Below are positions 16,656 through 26,069 of a stretch of 64,000 nucleotides of DNA, one piece after another. The notes below the pieces were generated by a model. The model was not told the origin of the DNA and made no database searches. It worked only from the letters and a program-made list of their open reading frames with translations. The position numbers were made by a program, and so were the translations under genes. Within the stretch, counting starts at the first letter, position 1. Each line of letters opens with the position of its first letter. Origin of the DNA: JAFGRU01 sp016934985 (lineage in GTDB: Bacteria > Desulfobacterota > Desulfuromonadia > Desulfuromonadales > JAAYDE01); the NCBI GenBank assembly GCA_963665045.2, contig CAXXJQ010000003.1:1302001-1366000 (forward strand), in the 5' to 3' direction.

Positions 16656-18326
16656 ATGCTCAGCGACATTGAAATTGCCCAAACAAGTCCCCTTCGCCAT
16701 ATCCGTGAAATCGGTGAAAAATTAGGTATTTCAAGGGATATGCTCGAATATTACGGAAAATATAAGTGTAAGTTACCCCTGAATCTCATCGATCGCCAAA
16801 GTTCCCAATCCGCCAATCTGATACTGGTCACCGCCATCACCCCGACACCTGCCGGTGAGGGAAAAACCACGATGTCCATAGGCCTCGCCCAGGGGTTGGA
16901 ACGAATCGGCAAGAAATCCATAGCGGTTCTGCGCGAACCTTCCCTGGGACCGGTTTTCGGCATCAAGGGGGGCGCCGCTGGTGGCGGCTACTCCCAGGTG
17001 CTGCCCATGGAGGATATCAACCTTCATTTTACCGGTGACTTTGCCGCCGTAGAAAAAGCCCACAACCTGCTCGCAGCCCTCATCGACAACAATGTTCAGA
17101 ACAAAAAATACTCCTTGGGCATCGACCCTCGAACCGTCATGTGGAAACGCGTAGTCGACCTCAACGACCGCGCTCTGCGCAATACGGTTGTCGGTCTAGG
17201 GGGCCCCAAGAACGGTGTACCCAGGGAAACCGGCTTCGATATCACCGCAGCTTCGGAAATCATGGCCATCCTCTGCCTTTCCGAGGACCTGCCCGACTTA
17301 AAAAAACGCATGGGCAATATCTTCATCGGCAAAACCTTCGAAGGACGCCCGGTCTACGCCCACGAATTAAAAGCCAACGGGGCCATGGCCGCGCTTCTTA
17401 AGGATGCCATCAAACCCAATCTGGTTCAGACCATAGAAGGCACGCCAGCCCTTATCCACGGCGGCCCCTTTGCCAATATCGCCCAGGGGACCAACTCTGT
17501 CATCGCTACCCGCATGGGACTGAGTCTCGCCGACTATGTTGTAACTGAAGCCGGTTTCGGTTTCGACCTCGGCGCGGAAAAATTTTTTCACATCAAGTGC
17601 GGTTATTCAGGCCTTGCACCAAAAGCGGTGGTCCTTGTGGTTACGGCCAGGGCCTTAAAATATCATGGCAAAGGCTCGGTCGACACCCCTGGGAGTTCTG
17701 ATCTTGCGAGCCTCTCTAAAGGCCTCTGCAACCTCGAAAAACACCTCGAAAGCATTCAAACCTTCAATGTCTGCCCGGTTGTAGCTATTAACCGCTTTGC
17801 CTACGACTCCCCTGAGGAAATTGAGGCCATCCACGCAAGGTGCCGCGAGCTCAAGGTTCAGGCAGCCACTGTAGACGCCTGGGCTCATGGCGGCAAAGGG
17901 GCTGTGGAACTTGCCGAGATGGTTACAAAAACCGTACGCCATTGCCGGAAAAAATTCAATCCGCTCTACGATTGGGACTGGAGTATCGAGAAAAAAATCG
18001 AGACGATCGCCACCAAAATCTACGGTGCGGCCAACGTTGTTTACCGCGAAACCGCTAAAAAGGATCTTGAAAACATCCGCAGTCTGGGTCATGACAAACT
18101 GCCGATCTGCATTGCCAAGACCGCCAAATCTTTATCCGACGATCCCAAGAGTTTCGGGCGCCCGCGGGATTTTACCCTGACCGTGCGTGAAATCGAACTT
18201 GCGGCAGGAGCCGGCTTTATCGTCCCGAAAACAGGGGAGATAACCCGCATGCCGGGCCTGCCTGCTTTGCCTGCAGCAGAGAATATCGATATCGACGACA
18301 ACGGCAAGATTTCGGGTCTGTTCTAA
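16656..18326 (+). CDS. fhs: Formate-tetrahydrofolate ligase
   Basis: 556 residues, full length. P-loop TPTPAGEGKTTMSIGL, the loop EPSLGPVFGIKGGAAGGGYS, LRNTVVGLGGPKNGVPRE and GADVIV-equivalent regions identify the enzyme that makes 10-formyl-THF from formate, THF and ATP in the cytosol. It feeds purine and fMet synthesis, or the methyl branch of the Wood-Ljungdahl route in anaerobes. It is followed 52 bases later by ridA in the same direction. A 73-base-spaced inverted repeat lies upstream (16485-16572). Start at ATG with GGAGA nearby. Confidence 0.96.
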   Translation: MLSDIEIAQTSPLRHIREIGEKLGISRDMLEYYGKYKCKLPLNLIDRQSSQSANLILVTAITPTPAGEGKTTMSIGLAQGLERIGKKSIAVLREPSLGPVFGIKGGAAGGGYSQVLPMEDINLHFTGDFAAVEKAHNLLAALIDNNVQNKKYSLGIDPRTVMWKRVVDLNDRALRNTVVGLGGPKNGVPRETGFDITAASEIMAILCLSEDLPDLKKRMGNIFIGKTFEGRPVYAHELKANGAMAALLKDAIKPNLVQTIEGTPALIHGGPFANIAQGTNSVIATRMGLSLADYVVTEAGFGFDLGAEKFFHIKCGYSGLAPKAVVLVVTARALKYHGKGSVDTPGSSDLASLSKGLCNLEKHLESIQTFNVCPVVAINRFAYDSPEEIEAIHARCRELKVQAATVDAWAHGGKGAVELAEMVTKTVRHCRKKFNPLYDWDWSIEKKIETIATKIYGAANVVYRETAKKDLENIRSLGHDKLPICIAKTAKSLSDDPKSFGRPRDFTLTVREIELAAGAGFIVPKTGEITRMPGLPALPAAENIDIDDNGKISGLF

Positions 18327-18378
18327 ACTTCAACAACGTCATTGGTGCCCCCTGAAATTGACGTTTAAAGGAGGTCGC

Positions 18379-18774
18379 ATGTCCACCTCGTCACGTCAGA
18401 TCATTGCAACCGACATGGCCCCGCAAGCCATAGGCCCCTACTCCCAGGCTATCCTGGCAGGCAACCATCTTTTTGTTTCCGGGCAGATTGCCATTGACCC
18501 GGCCTCCGGGACTTTTGTTGCTGGTGACATCAAAAGCCAGACGCGCCAGGTTTTCACAAACCTGGAGGCCATTCTTCTTGCGTCAGGTTACAGTTTCGAA
18601 GAGGTGGTCTTTGTCCAGGTCTTTCTCACCGACATGAGCCATTTTGCCGAAATGAATGCCATCTACGCCCAATATTTTTCTGCCGCCCCTCCTGCCCGAG
18701 CCGCCATTGAAGCGGCCGCCCTGCCCAAAGGCGCCCTCATTGAAATCTGCCTCCAAGCCATTAAGACGGCTTGA
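18379..18774 (+). CDS. ridA: RidA-family enamine/imine deaminase
   Basis: 131 residues. A very strong site AAAGGAGGT just before ATG 18379 decides the start. Signatures include IGPYSQAI near the N-terminus, LFVSGQIA, the arginine in PPARAAIEAAALPKGALIEI and the final C-LQAI. RidA hydrolyses reactive 2-aminoacrylate and related enamines made by PLP enzymes such as threonine/serine dehydratases. It follows fhs by 52 bases and may be co-transcribed. The presence of kbl and threonine dehydrogenase downstream fits an amino-acid theme but they are separate units. Confidence 0.94.
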   Translation: MSTSSRQIIATDMAPQAIGPYSQAILAGNHLFVSGQIAIDPASGTFVAGDIKSQTRQVFTNLEAILLASGYSFEEVVFVQVFLTDMSHFAEMNAIYAQYFSAAPPARAAIEAAALPKGALIEICLQAIKTA

Positions 18775-18950
18775 TTATTCTTTACTGGATACGACAAAAA
18801 CTTTTACTTAAAGGCTTTGTGCAACGGGACCTTTAATATCGCAACCTTCCTCACCCATATTTATGCCCAAAAACTCTTATCCCGCCCTAATCTTCAACGT
18901 TGTGGTCTTTAAAATTGTCCTTCAAAAGGTAATATTTATTTTAATTGATC

Positions 18951-18980
18951 TTGACAGCTTCAAAATTTTTCTCCTATTCT
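18951..18980 (+). promoter_or_regulatory. Sigma70-type promoter for the epimerase gene
   Basis: TTGACA at 18951-18956, an 18-base spacer, then TATTCT at 18975-18980. It sits 37 bases upstream of the ATG at 19017, which has AAGGAGG at the right distance. Confidence 0.6.
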
Positions 18981-19016
18981 TTCATTAGGGAGAGTTTAAT
19001 TTTTAAGGAGGACCCC

Positions 19017-19946
19017 ATGAGAATATTGGTTACAGGCGGTTGCGGTAATATGGGACCACGCGTGGTTCAGGTTTTTTCAGATAAAGGCCACGAGGTTCGC
19101 GTGCTGGATAAAAATGCCGAAGGACTTAAGCAGTTCGCCGGCCTTCCGGTAAAAACCTTTGCAGGAGAAATAACGGATAAAGACCTGGTCGCCCGGGCAA
19201 TGGAAGGGGTCGAAGCCCTCATTCACCTGGCATGGAGTTTTTCAGGTGACCTCAACGATCTTCTTGATATCGATGTCAAAGGCTACAGGAACCTCCTTGA
19301 TGCCGCAGTTGAAAACGGCACCAAACATATCATCAATGCTACAACTGCCGTTGCCTACGGCAAGCCCCTGACCAGCCCCGTGGACGAAACACATCCGCAT
19401 ATCGTAGAGAAAGCTCGCAAACCGCCCTATGCCCTGGCCAAGTTGATCACTGAGGAATTGACAAAAATATACGCGGAAAAACACGATATCGCCGCCAACA
19501 GCGTCATGATCTGGTATGCCTATGGCGACGAAATCGGCGGCAAGCACATCCGCGGCATGGTCAAAGACGCCATCCAGAAAGGCGCTATTGAGGTGCCTGC
19601 AGATTCAGGTGGCAGTTTTCTTCAACTTGACGATTTCGTCACCGGCCTTAAGGGGATTATCTCAGCCCAACCCAAGGGCGAACTTTTCAACCTCGCCACT
19701 GTTTACCTGACCTGGAAAGAGCTTGCCGAACTCATTGTCGCCAAGGCAAATCCCGAGGCCCAGGTTATTGCTATCCCCAAGGAAGAGTGGAAGGGCAGCA
19801 GTTTTTTGACTGACGATTGGAATTTCAGCACTCAAAAAGCTGAAAAGATGCTTCACTACCGGACCAAGCTAAGCCGAGAGGAGGCAATTAAACACCTCAG
19901 TAAAGCTCTCGATGCCTGCGTGGCGGAGGTCAAAGCCTCGCTATAA
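19017..19946 (+). CDS. NAD(P)-dependent epimerase/dehydratase (extended SDR)
   Basis: 309 residues from ATG 19017 (AAGGAGGACCCC before it; an upstream frame from 18945 includes the promoter and is rejected). The Rossmann motif is GGCGNMG at residues 7-13, with D34 binding ribose, and the active-site YxxxK is YALAK in PPYALAKLITEEL, preceded by TTAVAYG. The protein fits the extended SDR family that acts on nucleotide sugars or similar substrates. The substrate cannot be assigned. It is transcribed from its own promoter and stands between ridA and the Do protease. Confidence 0.83.
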   Translation: MRILVTGGCGNMGPRVVQVFSDKGHEVRVLDKNAEGLKQFAGLPVKTFAGEITDKDLVARAMEGVEALIHLAWSFSGDLNDLLDIDVKGYRNLLDAAVENGTKHIINATTAVAYGKPLTSPVDETHPHIVEKARKPPYALAKLITEELTKIYAEKHDIAANSVMIWYAYGDEIGGKHIRGMVKDAIQKGAIEVPADSGGSFLQLDDFVTGLKGIISAQPKGELFNLATVYLTWKELAELIVAKANPEAQVIAIPKEEWKGSSFLTDDWNFSTQKAEKMLHYRTKLSREEAIKHLSKALDACVAEVKASL

Positions 19947-20078
19947 TATTTTTATTTAAAAGGCGCCAAAGCCCTGCGCTTTTCCTGCATACCCTAAATA
20001 TTTTTCAGGCCTCATCATTGACAAACCAGGGTGCAGTAATTAGAGAATTAGGGAAAGTTTCAATTTATGGAGGTATTC

Positions 20079-21464
20079 ATGAAAAGACAACCAACCCTGT
20101 TTTTTTACTTTGCCCTGGTTTTCAATTCTCTTTTTCTCATTCACACGGCACTTGCCGCCGACTTTCCGAATTTTGCCGAGCTGTCCACAAAAATAAAACC
20201 CTCGGTCGTCAATATCCGGACATCCAAGACCGTTCAGCGCCAGAGACCAAATTTACCGGGACCTCATGATGATCTTTTTAATGAATTCTTTGAACGTTTC
20301 TTTGAAGGTATTCCGAACACACCCCGCCGGGAGCGATCCCTCGGCTCTGGCTTCATCATTTCTGAAGATGGCCTGATTCTGACCAACGATCATGTTGTCG
20401 ACAATGCCGATGAGATCAAGGTACGCCTTGCCGATGGCCGCATTTTTAAAGGTAAGGTTCAAGGTCTCGACCCGAAGCTCGATCTGGCTTTGCTGAAAAT
20501 TGATGTCGGTGACGAAGAACTGCCCGTCGCCAAGCTCGGCGACAGTGAATCCCTCCGCATCGGCGAGTGGGTCATTGCTATCGGCAATCCCTTCGGACTG
20601 GAACAAACGGTCACCGTCGGTATCGTTTCCGCCAAAGGGAGGGTAATCGGCGCCGGACCTTACGATGATTTTATCCAGACCGATGCTTCCATTAACCCTG
20701 GCAACTCTGGAGGGCCTCTTTTTAATATTAACGGTGAGGTCATTGGTATAAATACCGCCATTGTTCAGGGTGGACAGGGTATTGGGTTTGCCATTCCCAT
20801 CAATGCAGCAAAAAATATCGTTCCCCAGTTGCGTGAAAAAGGCAAGGTTACACGTGGCTGGCTGGGGGTCACGGTTCAGGAAGTATCCGAGGATCTTGGC
20901 AAATCTTTCGGCCTCGAAGAAGCTGAAGGGGCCCTGGTATCCGAGGTGGCTCCGGGTTCACCTGCGGCTAATGCCGGGATAAAAAGAGGGGACATCATCC
21001 TTTCTTTTAAAGATCAAAAAATCAAGACTCTGAGCGACCTTCCTCGACTTGTCGCCGCCTCCAAAGTGGGAGAAAGTGTTAAACTGACCGTCTTCCGCGA
21101 TGGGGTTGAAAAAACCTTCAGCGTCAAGCTTGGAGAGCTTGATGAAGAAAAAGCCCAGGTGGTCGCCAGCGGCGATCCGGAGAAAAAATTTGGCCTGTCT
21201 CTCCTGGAAGTCACACCCGAAACCATTCAACGTTATGCCTTAAAAAACAACCAGGGTGTACTGATCACCCGAGTCGATCCTGCGGGTCCTGGGGCCTCCG
21301 CTAACCTGCGCCCTGGAGACCTGATCCTGGAAATCAACAACACCGAAACGCCCGACCTGGGAACCTTTTTAGAAGCAACAAAGCAGATTAAAAAAGACCA
21401 GATTGTGCGCCTCCTGGTTCAAAGAGGAAGTTATCTATCCTATACAACCATCAAGGCCAATTAA
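20079..21464 (+). CDS. degP: Do/HtrA periplasmic serine protease with two PDZ domains
   Basis: 461 residues from ATG 20079, preceded by TGGAGGT. A signal peptide ends at ALAA. Catalytic triad: H105 in LTNDHVV, D135 in LDLALLK and S210 in NPGNSGGP. A first PDZ starts around residue 265 (GWLGVTVQEV) and a second around 370 (FGLSLLEVTPE). Family members are ATP-independent protease-chaperones of misfolded envelope proteins. It is longer and more typical than the PDZ-less protease at 8405-9307. A terminator lies at 21572-21608 after a structured stretch. Confidence 0.93.
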   Translation: MKRQPTLFFYFALVFNSLFLIHTALAADFPNFAELSTKIKPSVVNIRTSKTVQRQRPNLPGPHDDLFNEFFERFFEGIPNTPRRERSLGSGFIISEDGLILTNDHVVDNADEIKVRLADGRIFKGKVQGLDPKLDLALLKIDVGDEELPVAKLGDSESLRIGEWVIAIGNPFGLEQTVTVGIVSAKGRVIGAGPYDDFIQTDASINPGNSGGPLFNINGEVIGINTAIVQGGQGIGFAIPINAAKNIVPQLREKGKVTRGWLGVTVQEVSEDLGKSFGLEEAEGALVSEVAPGSPAANAGIKRGDIILSFKDQKIKTLSDLPRLVAASKVGESVKLTVFRDGVEKTFSVKLGELDEEKAQVVASGDPEKKFGLSLLEVTPETIQRYALKNNQGVLITRVDPAGPGASANLRPGDLILEINNTETPDLGTFLEATKQIKKDQIVRLLVQRGSYLSYTTIKAN

Positions 21465-21486
21465 AAACCCCAAAAAAATCGGTGCT

Positions 21487-21565
21487 ATTCAGCACAAGGA
21501 CTCGTGTCGCCCATCCATGGGGCTCTTGGAATCGGGGATACGAGTCCTTGTCCGATAAACTGAAT
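21487..21565 (+). ncRNA. Structured element, possible small RNA or 3' UTR structure
   Basis: An imperfect long stem: ATTCAG (21487-21492) with CTGAAT (21560-21565) outside, ACAAGGACTCGTGTC (21494-21508) with GATACGAGTCCTTGT (21537-21551), and an inner hairpin GCCC/GGGC (21509-21523). It is followed directly by an intrinsic terminator. Structure followed by a terminator fits a small RNA, or a stable 3' end of the protease mRNA. No known RNA family was recognised. Confidence 0.4.
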
Positions 21566-21571
21566 AATATT

Positions 21572-21608
21572 AAAAAACAAAGCTCCGGAGGACGGGGCTT
21601 TGTTTTTT
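21572..21608 (+). terminator. Intrinsic terminator downstream of the Do protease gene
   Basis: 15-base stem AAAAAACAAAGCTCC / GGGGCTTTGTTTTTT (one G-U pair), 7-base loop and a T run. It ends either the protease mRNA or the structured element just before it. Confidence 0.85.
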
Positions 21609-21657
21609 TCATAGCCATGTTTATTCAAATTCTGGATGAAGCTTTGGGAGTGACCTT

Positions 21658-22665
21658 TTGAGATCTGTGTTTTACCCTGAATTATTGAACGGCCCCTGGG
21701 GGGATCCGGCTCTTTACGTCCGCCTCGCCCATCGGGGGTGTGCCTATCTCTTTGACTGTGGAGATATCCATTCCCTGACACCCAGGGAAGCGATAAAGAT
21801 TCAGGCCCTTTTCATCTCTCACGCCCATATCGACCATATGATCGGGTTCGCCGCCCTGCTACGCTTTTTTCTTTACCGCGAAACACCTCTTCGGATCTAC
21901 GGCCCGGCAGGCACTATAGCCAGAATCAACGGCCATTTAAGTGGCTATACCTGGAATCTGATTCGTGACTACCCGGTCCGGTTATGTGTCAATGAATTAG
22001 ACCAGGGTAAAATTCGCAGCTGCGAATTTGCCGGCAGGCGCTCCTTTTGCCTGGAAAAAGAAGAAGAACGCCCATGCCCCGACCATATCCTCCTCAGGCT
22101 TCCCCATTGCCAGGTGCGCGCCCTCCCCCTCAGTCATGGCGATATCACCTCCCTGGCCTTCTCCCTGGAGGAACCTCTTCACATCGCCATTCACAAAGAC
22201 GCTCTTGAAAAATATGGCTACAGCCCCGGCCCCTGGCTGAGCCACTTCAAAGACCAGATCCGGATTGGTGTTGATCAGCAGACACCCCTTAGGGTGCCTT
22301 TTAAAAATGGTCAAGAGAAAGAGCTGACCCTCAACGACCTCTTTAACCAGATCGCCCATACTGAAAGGGGCATGAAAATCAGCTATATCACTGACGTTTC
22401 ACCTACCAGGGAGAATATCGACCGCATTATGCCCTTTATCGAAAACTCACACTTTCTTGCCATTGAGGCGGTTTTTTCTCACCAGGATCTTGATAAGGCC
22501 CTGGAAAGGAACCACCTCACCGCCCACATCGCGGGGACAATCGCCCGGCTTGCCCGGTGCGCCCGTTTTGTCACCTTTCATCATTCGCCACGATACCAGG
22601 ATCGCCCGGACCTTCTGGCCGAAGAAGCCCTTCGGGCTTTTTCGACACTGGGCGATCCGCTGTAA
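21658..22665 (+). CDS. RNase Z-like metallo-beta-lactamase-fold hydrolase
   Basis: 335 residues from a TTG at 21658 (GGGAG 7 bases before it); a GTG at 21667 is the alternative. The start reads PELLNGPWGDPALYVRL. The metal site SHAHIDHMIG (HxHxDH) is intact, with a further LSHGDI histidine, TDVS aspartate and FHHSPRY histidine. This matches the ribonuclease Z/ElaC-like branch of the metallo-beta-lactamase fold, though it is a divergent member without an evident exosite arm; tRNA 3' processing is possible but unproved. It is likely a zinc enzyme in the cytosol. Confidence 0.82.
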   Translation: MRSVFYPELLNGPWGDPALYVRLAHRGCAYLFDCGDIHSLTPREAIKIQALFISHAHIDHMIGFAALLRFFLYRETPLRIYGPAGTIARINGHLSGYTWNLIRDYPVRLCVNELDQGKIRSCEFAGRRSFCLEKEEERPCPDHILLRLPHCQVRALPLSHGDITSLAFSLEEPLHIAIHKDALEKYGYSPGPWLSHFKDQIRIGVDQQTPLRVPFKNGQEKELTLNDLFNQIAHTERGMKISYITDVSPTRENIDRIMPFIENSHFLAIEAVFSHQDLDKALERNHLTAHIAGTIARLARCARFVTFHHSPRYQDRPDLLAEEALRAFSTLGDPL

Positions 22666-22789
22666 GTTCCCGTTTTTATAAAGGGACCTTTTCTATTTTT
22701 TCCAACTTTCTAGGACACTCTTTCGAATATGCTAGAATTAATAATAAGAAAATTTTTTATATGGTTATCATTCCTGTTACGGGGTTGTC

Positions 22790-23761
22790 ATGATACTTGT
22801 TACCGGGGCCAAAGGACAAATCGGCAATGACCTTGTTCCTGCTCTCTTAGAGCGTTACGGTCAGAACGAGGTCATTCCGACCGGAATCAGAAAACCGAAA
22901 GTCTCTCAACCTTATTTTCATAATTTCACTCTTCTCGACGTCACCGACAAAGTGGCCGTCAGCGACTTTTTCGACAGCTATTCCATTACCAAGGTTTTTC
23001 ATCTGGCAGGCATCCTCTCCGCTCGCGGCGAGGAAGATCCATCCTCCTGCTGGCAGGTCAATATCGATGGGCTGACAAACATACTTGATACGGCACAGGA
23101 TAAAGGCTGCAAGGTTTTCTGGCCCAGTTCAATCGCCGTATTCGGACCCCATACACCGAAACACAACACCCCCCAGGAGACTATTCTCGATCCGACCACC
23201 ATGTACGGAGTAACCAAAGTTGCCGGCGAGCTTCTTTGCCGGTACTATGCTGACCACTTTGGAGTCGATGTACGCAGTCTTCGATTTCCCGGTCTCATCA
23301 GTTACCGGGCACATCCTGGTGGAGGCACAACCGACTATGCCGTGGAAATCTTTTATGAAGCATTGGAAAAGGGCTTCTATCAATGTTTTGTCAAACCCAC
23401 AACCTGCCTGCCCATGATGTATATGCCCGATGCCATCCAATCCATCCTCAACCTGATGAGCGCACCCCCGGAAAACATCAGGGTCAGAACGGCATACAAC
23501 ATCACCGGGACCAGCTTCACTGCCAGCCAACTCGTTGCGGAAATCCACAAACGGCTCCCTTCTTTTAAATGCAGCTACGTACCGGACTTCCGGGAAAAAA
23601 TTGCCGCATCCTGGCCTTGTGAAATTGACGACAGCCAGGCCCGCAACGATTGGGGCTGGCGCCCCCAATATGAACTTTCGGCCATTGTTGATGACATGCT
23701 GGAAAAACTCGGCCATAAGATGACATCCTCCGGAGGGAAAAACCATGCAGAAAGATCCTGA
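22790..23761 (+). CDS. Epimerase-type L-threonine 3-dehydrogenase
   Basis: 323 residues. Rossmann motif GAKGQIG at residues 6-12, YxxxK as YGVTK in DPTTMYGVTKVAGELL, and the substrate-binding stretch FPGLISYRAHPGGGTTDYAVE typical of the SDR-type threonine dehydrogenase known from animals and many bacteria. It oxidises L-threonine with NAD to 2-amino-3-oxobutanoate. The next gene, kbl, overlaps it by 17 bases and cleaves that product to glycine and acetyl-CoA, which strongly supports the assignment. Cytosolic. Confidence 0.92.
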   Translation: MILVTGAKGQIGNDLVPALLERYGQNEVIPTGIRKPKVSQPYFHNFTLLDVTDKVAVSDFFDSYSITKVFHLAGILSARGEEDPSSCWQVNIDGLTNILDTAQDKGCKVFWPSSIAVFGPHTPKHNTPQETILDPTTMYGVTKVAGELLCRYYADHFGVDVRSLRFPGLISYRAHPGGGTTDYAVEIFYEALEKGFYQCFVKPTTCLPMMYMPDAIQSILNLMSAPPENIRVRTAYNITGTSFTASQLVAEIHKRLPSFKCSYVPDFREKIAASWPCEIDDSQARNDWGWRPQYELSAIVDDMLEKLGHKMTSSGGKNHAERS

Positions 23762-24932
23762 AACCATTTTTCAGGCAACGCTCCAGGAAATTTCCCATGC
23801 AGGCCTCCTGAAAGAAGAACGGATTTTAACCTCGCCACAGGATGCCGTCATCCGCCTTCAGGACGGCCGGGAAGTGCTTAACTTTTGTTCAAACAATTAC
23901 CTGGGCCTCGCCAATAACCCTCAACTTATTGAAGCCGCCAGGGAAGCCCTAAAAAAGTATGGTTTTGGCCTTTCTTCCGTCCGTTTTATCTGCGGAACCC
24001 AGGATATCCATCGGCGCCTGGAACAAAGGATTGCAGCTTTTCTCGGCACAGAGGATGCCATCCTCTATTCATCCTGTTTTGATGCAAACGGCGGCCTGTT
24101 CGAAACCCTTCTTGATGCAGATTGCGTAGTCATTAGTGATGCCCTCAATCATGCCAGCATCATAGACGGCATCCGTCTCTGCAAAGCTACGCGCCTGGTC
24201 TATGCCCATAGCGACATGGCCGAACTTGAAGCCCGCCTCAGACAATCGCGCGCTGCCAAAATGCGCTTGATTGCCACTGACGGAGTTTTCAGCATGGACG
24301 GCGATGTTGCGCAACTTTCTGCCATCTGTGACCTGGCAGAAAAATACAAGGCCATGGTCATGGTTGACGACAGCCATGCCACCGGTTTTTTCGGCCGGAC
24401 CGGCAGGGGCACCCTGGAACATTGTAACGTTATGTCACGCGTCGATATCATCACCAGTACCCTGGGTAAGGCTTTAGGAGGGGCCTCCGGCGGTTTTACC
24501 GCCAGTGGCAAAGAGATTGTTGCCCTTCTCCGCCAAAAGTCCCGGCCCTACCTTTTTTCCAATTCCGTCGCCCCGGTTGTCGTTTATACCTGCCTCGAGG
24601 TTTTGGATCTACTTGACAAAGAACCTCAGCTTAGAGACCGGCTTCGGGCAAACGCCACCTATTTCAGAGAAAAAATAAGTGGTGCCGGATTTGACATAAA
24701 ACCCGGCATACACCCGATTATACCCATAATGCTCTATGATGCCCGCCTGGCAAAAGTCATGGCTGAAGATTTACTTAAAAAGGGCATTTACGTTGTCGCC
24801 TTCAGTTATCCTGTGGTGCCCCTCGATCAGGCTCGCATTCGGGTTCAGGTTTCGGCGGTTCACACCCAGGAACAACTCGACCGTTGCCTGAAAGCTTTTA
24901 CCGAGGTGGGGAAACAACACGGCGTCATTTAA
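23745..24932 (+). CDS. kbl: Glycine C-acetyltransferase (2-amino-3-oxobutanoate CoA ligase)
   Basis: 395 residues. Alpha-oxoamine synthase family with VMVDDSHATGFFG (aspartate and histidine over PLP) and the PLP lysine in TSTLGKALGGASGG. CGTQDIHRRLEQ and LYSSCFDANGG are typical of Kbl. It turns 2-amino-3-oxobutanoate and CoA into glycine and acetyl-CoA. Its start lies inside the end of the threonine dehydrogenase gene, with GGAGGG upstream, so translation is coupled. Confidence 0.95.
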   Translation: MQKDPETIFQATLQEISHAGLLKEERILTSPQDAVIRLQDGREVLNFCSNNYLGLANNPQLIEAAREALKKYGFGLSSVRFICGTQDIHRRLEQRIAAFLGTEDAILYSSCFDANGGLFETLLDADCVVISDALNHASIIDGIRLCKATRLVYAHSDMAELEARLRQSRAAKMRLIATDGVFSMDGDVAQLSAICDLAEKYKAMVMVDDSHATGFFGRTGRGTLEHCNVMSRVDIITSTLGKALGGASGGFTASGKEIVALLRQKSRPYLFSNSVAPVVVYTCLEVLDLLDKEPQLRDRLRANATYFREKISGAGFDIKPGIHPIIPIMLYDARLAKVMAEDLLKKGIYVVAFSYPVVPLDQARIRVQVSAVHTQEQLDRCLKAFTEVGKQHGVI

Positions 24933-25080
24933 CCCTTGACAGTAAATGAACTTGTTTGCCTCTTTGAAAGAATGTTATTTTGTAATAAGAGTTTATGGAT
25001 AACCAAATCAGCTCAAAAATAATTCCTCATCAGTTTTGGTGTTTTTAATAGCTTTTCTGACCCCTGCTAAAGGATGACAA

Positions 25081-25419
25081 ATGGATAAAGTAGTCCTCGG
25101 TCTTATCATTGTTTTCGGCATTTTAATCCTGGTAATGCTTTTAAAAGGTTTTGCCAAATGGAAAAGAGACAGCTCCCTACCGGAGACCGCTTCGGAGGCT
25201 ATTGCCATTTCCAAGCGTTATAAAGTCAAAACACGTGATGCTGACAATGAGCGCGTAAATAGTGCCTTGAGCAGTTATCACGTTACTTTCCAGTTTATTG
25301 CCACAAATGAAAGGCGAGAATTTCGAGTCCGGGAAAGCGACTACGGCCTCATTGCCGAAGGGGACCAGGGAGTTCTCTGGCACCAGGGAGACATTTTCAA
25401 ACGTTTTGAAAGACAATGA
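25081..25419 (+). CDS. DUF2500-family membrane-anchored protein
   Basis: 112 residues: one N-terminal membrane helix (about 5-24), then a soluble domain with YHVTFQFIATNERREFRV and EGDQGVLWHQGDIFKRF. This YxVtFe...reFrV...eGdqG pattern marks the DUF2500 family, of unknown function and usually membrane-tethered. A poor ribosome site precedes the ATG (AAAGGATGACAA). Single gene between kbl and bcp. Confidence 0.8.
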   Translation: MDKVVLGLIIVFGILILVMLLKGFAKWKRDSSLPETASEAIAISKRYKVKTRDADNERVNSALSSYHVTFQFIATNERREFRVRESDYGLIAEGDQGVLWHQGDIFKRFERQ

Positions 25420-25472
25420 CTCGGATTTTTAGCCTGATGATATTTTGATTTACTTTTCTGGAGGAGGAATAA

Positions 25473-25943
25473 ATGGCTATTCTTGAAGCTGGCCAACAGG
25501 CACCCGATTTTGAAATCGCCAATAAAGATGGAAAGAAAACAACTTTGAAACAATTTGCCGGGCAATGGGTCGTACTCTATTTTTATCCTAAGGACAACAC
25601 CTCCGGCTGCACAAAGGAAGCCGTTGCTTTTTCACAATTGCTCGAGGATTTCAAAGAAAAAAATGCCGTTGTCCTGGGTGTTAGCCCTGACTCGGAAAAA
25701 TCGCACCAGCGTTTTGCAGAAAAACACAATTTGAAGGTTGGCCTTCTCAGCGACCCCGATCATGCCCTATGCGAGGCTTACGGAGTCTGGCAGTTGAAAA
25801 AGATGTGTGGTCGGGAAAATATGGGCGTTGTGCGCAGTACCTTTGTTATTAATCCTGAAGGGAAAATTGAAAAAAGCTGGACCAACGTTAAGGTTGACGG
25901 CCATGCTCAAAATGTCTATCAAACCGTCTGCGAGTTGGGTTAG
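25473..25943 (+). CDS. bcp: Thiol peroxidase, Bcp/PrxQ-type peroxiredoxin
   Basis: 156 residues, typical length. Peroxidatic site FYPKDNTSGCTKEAVAFSQ with the cysteine in GCTKE; the resolving cysteine usually five residues on is absent (alanine here), so this is a 1-Cys-like or atypical form, with other cysteines at ALCEAY and KMCGRE. It reduces H2O2 and organic peroxides in the cytosol using thioredoxin or similar. A strong site GGAGGAGG precedes the ATG. It starts the peroxide-defence block (Bcp, PerR, KatG, rubrerythrin). Confidence 0.93.
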   Translation: MAILEAGQQAPDFEIANKDGKKTTLKQFAGQWVVLYFYPKDNTSGCTKEAVAFSQLLEDFKEKNAVVLGVSPDSEKSHQRFAEKHNLKVGLLSDPDHALCEAYGVWQLKKMCGRENMGVVRSTFVINPEGKIEKSWTNVKVDGHAQNVYQTVCELG

Positions 25944-26069
25944 GAGCCAATCCCTTTCCCTTCGACCATCGATTTGGAGGGATTTTTCCTGCCATCCATT
26001 TCAGGTTTTCTGTTATCCGAAATTTAAGATTCACTCCCGACTTATTTCAGCAACGGGGGATTATTGTTT

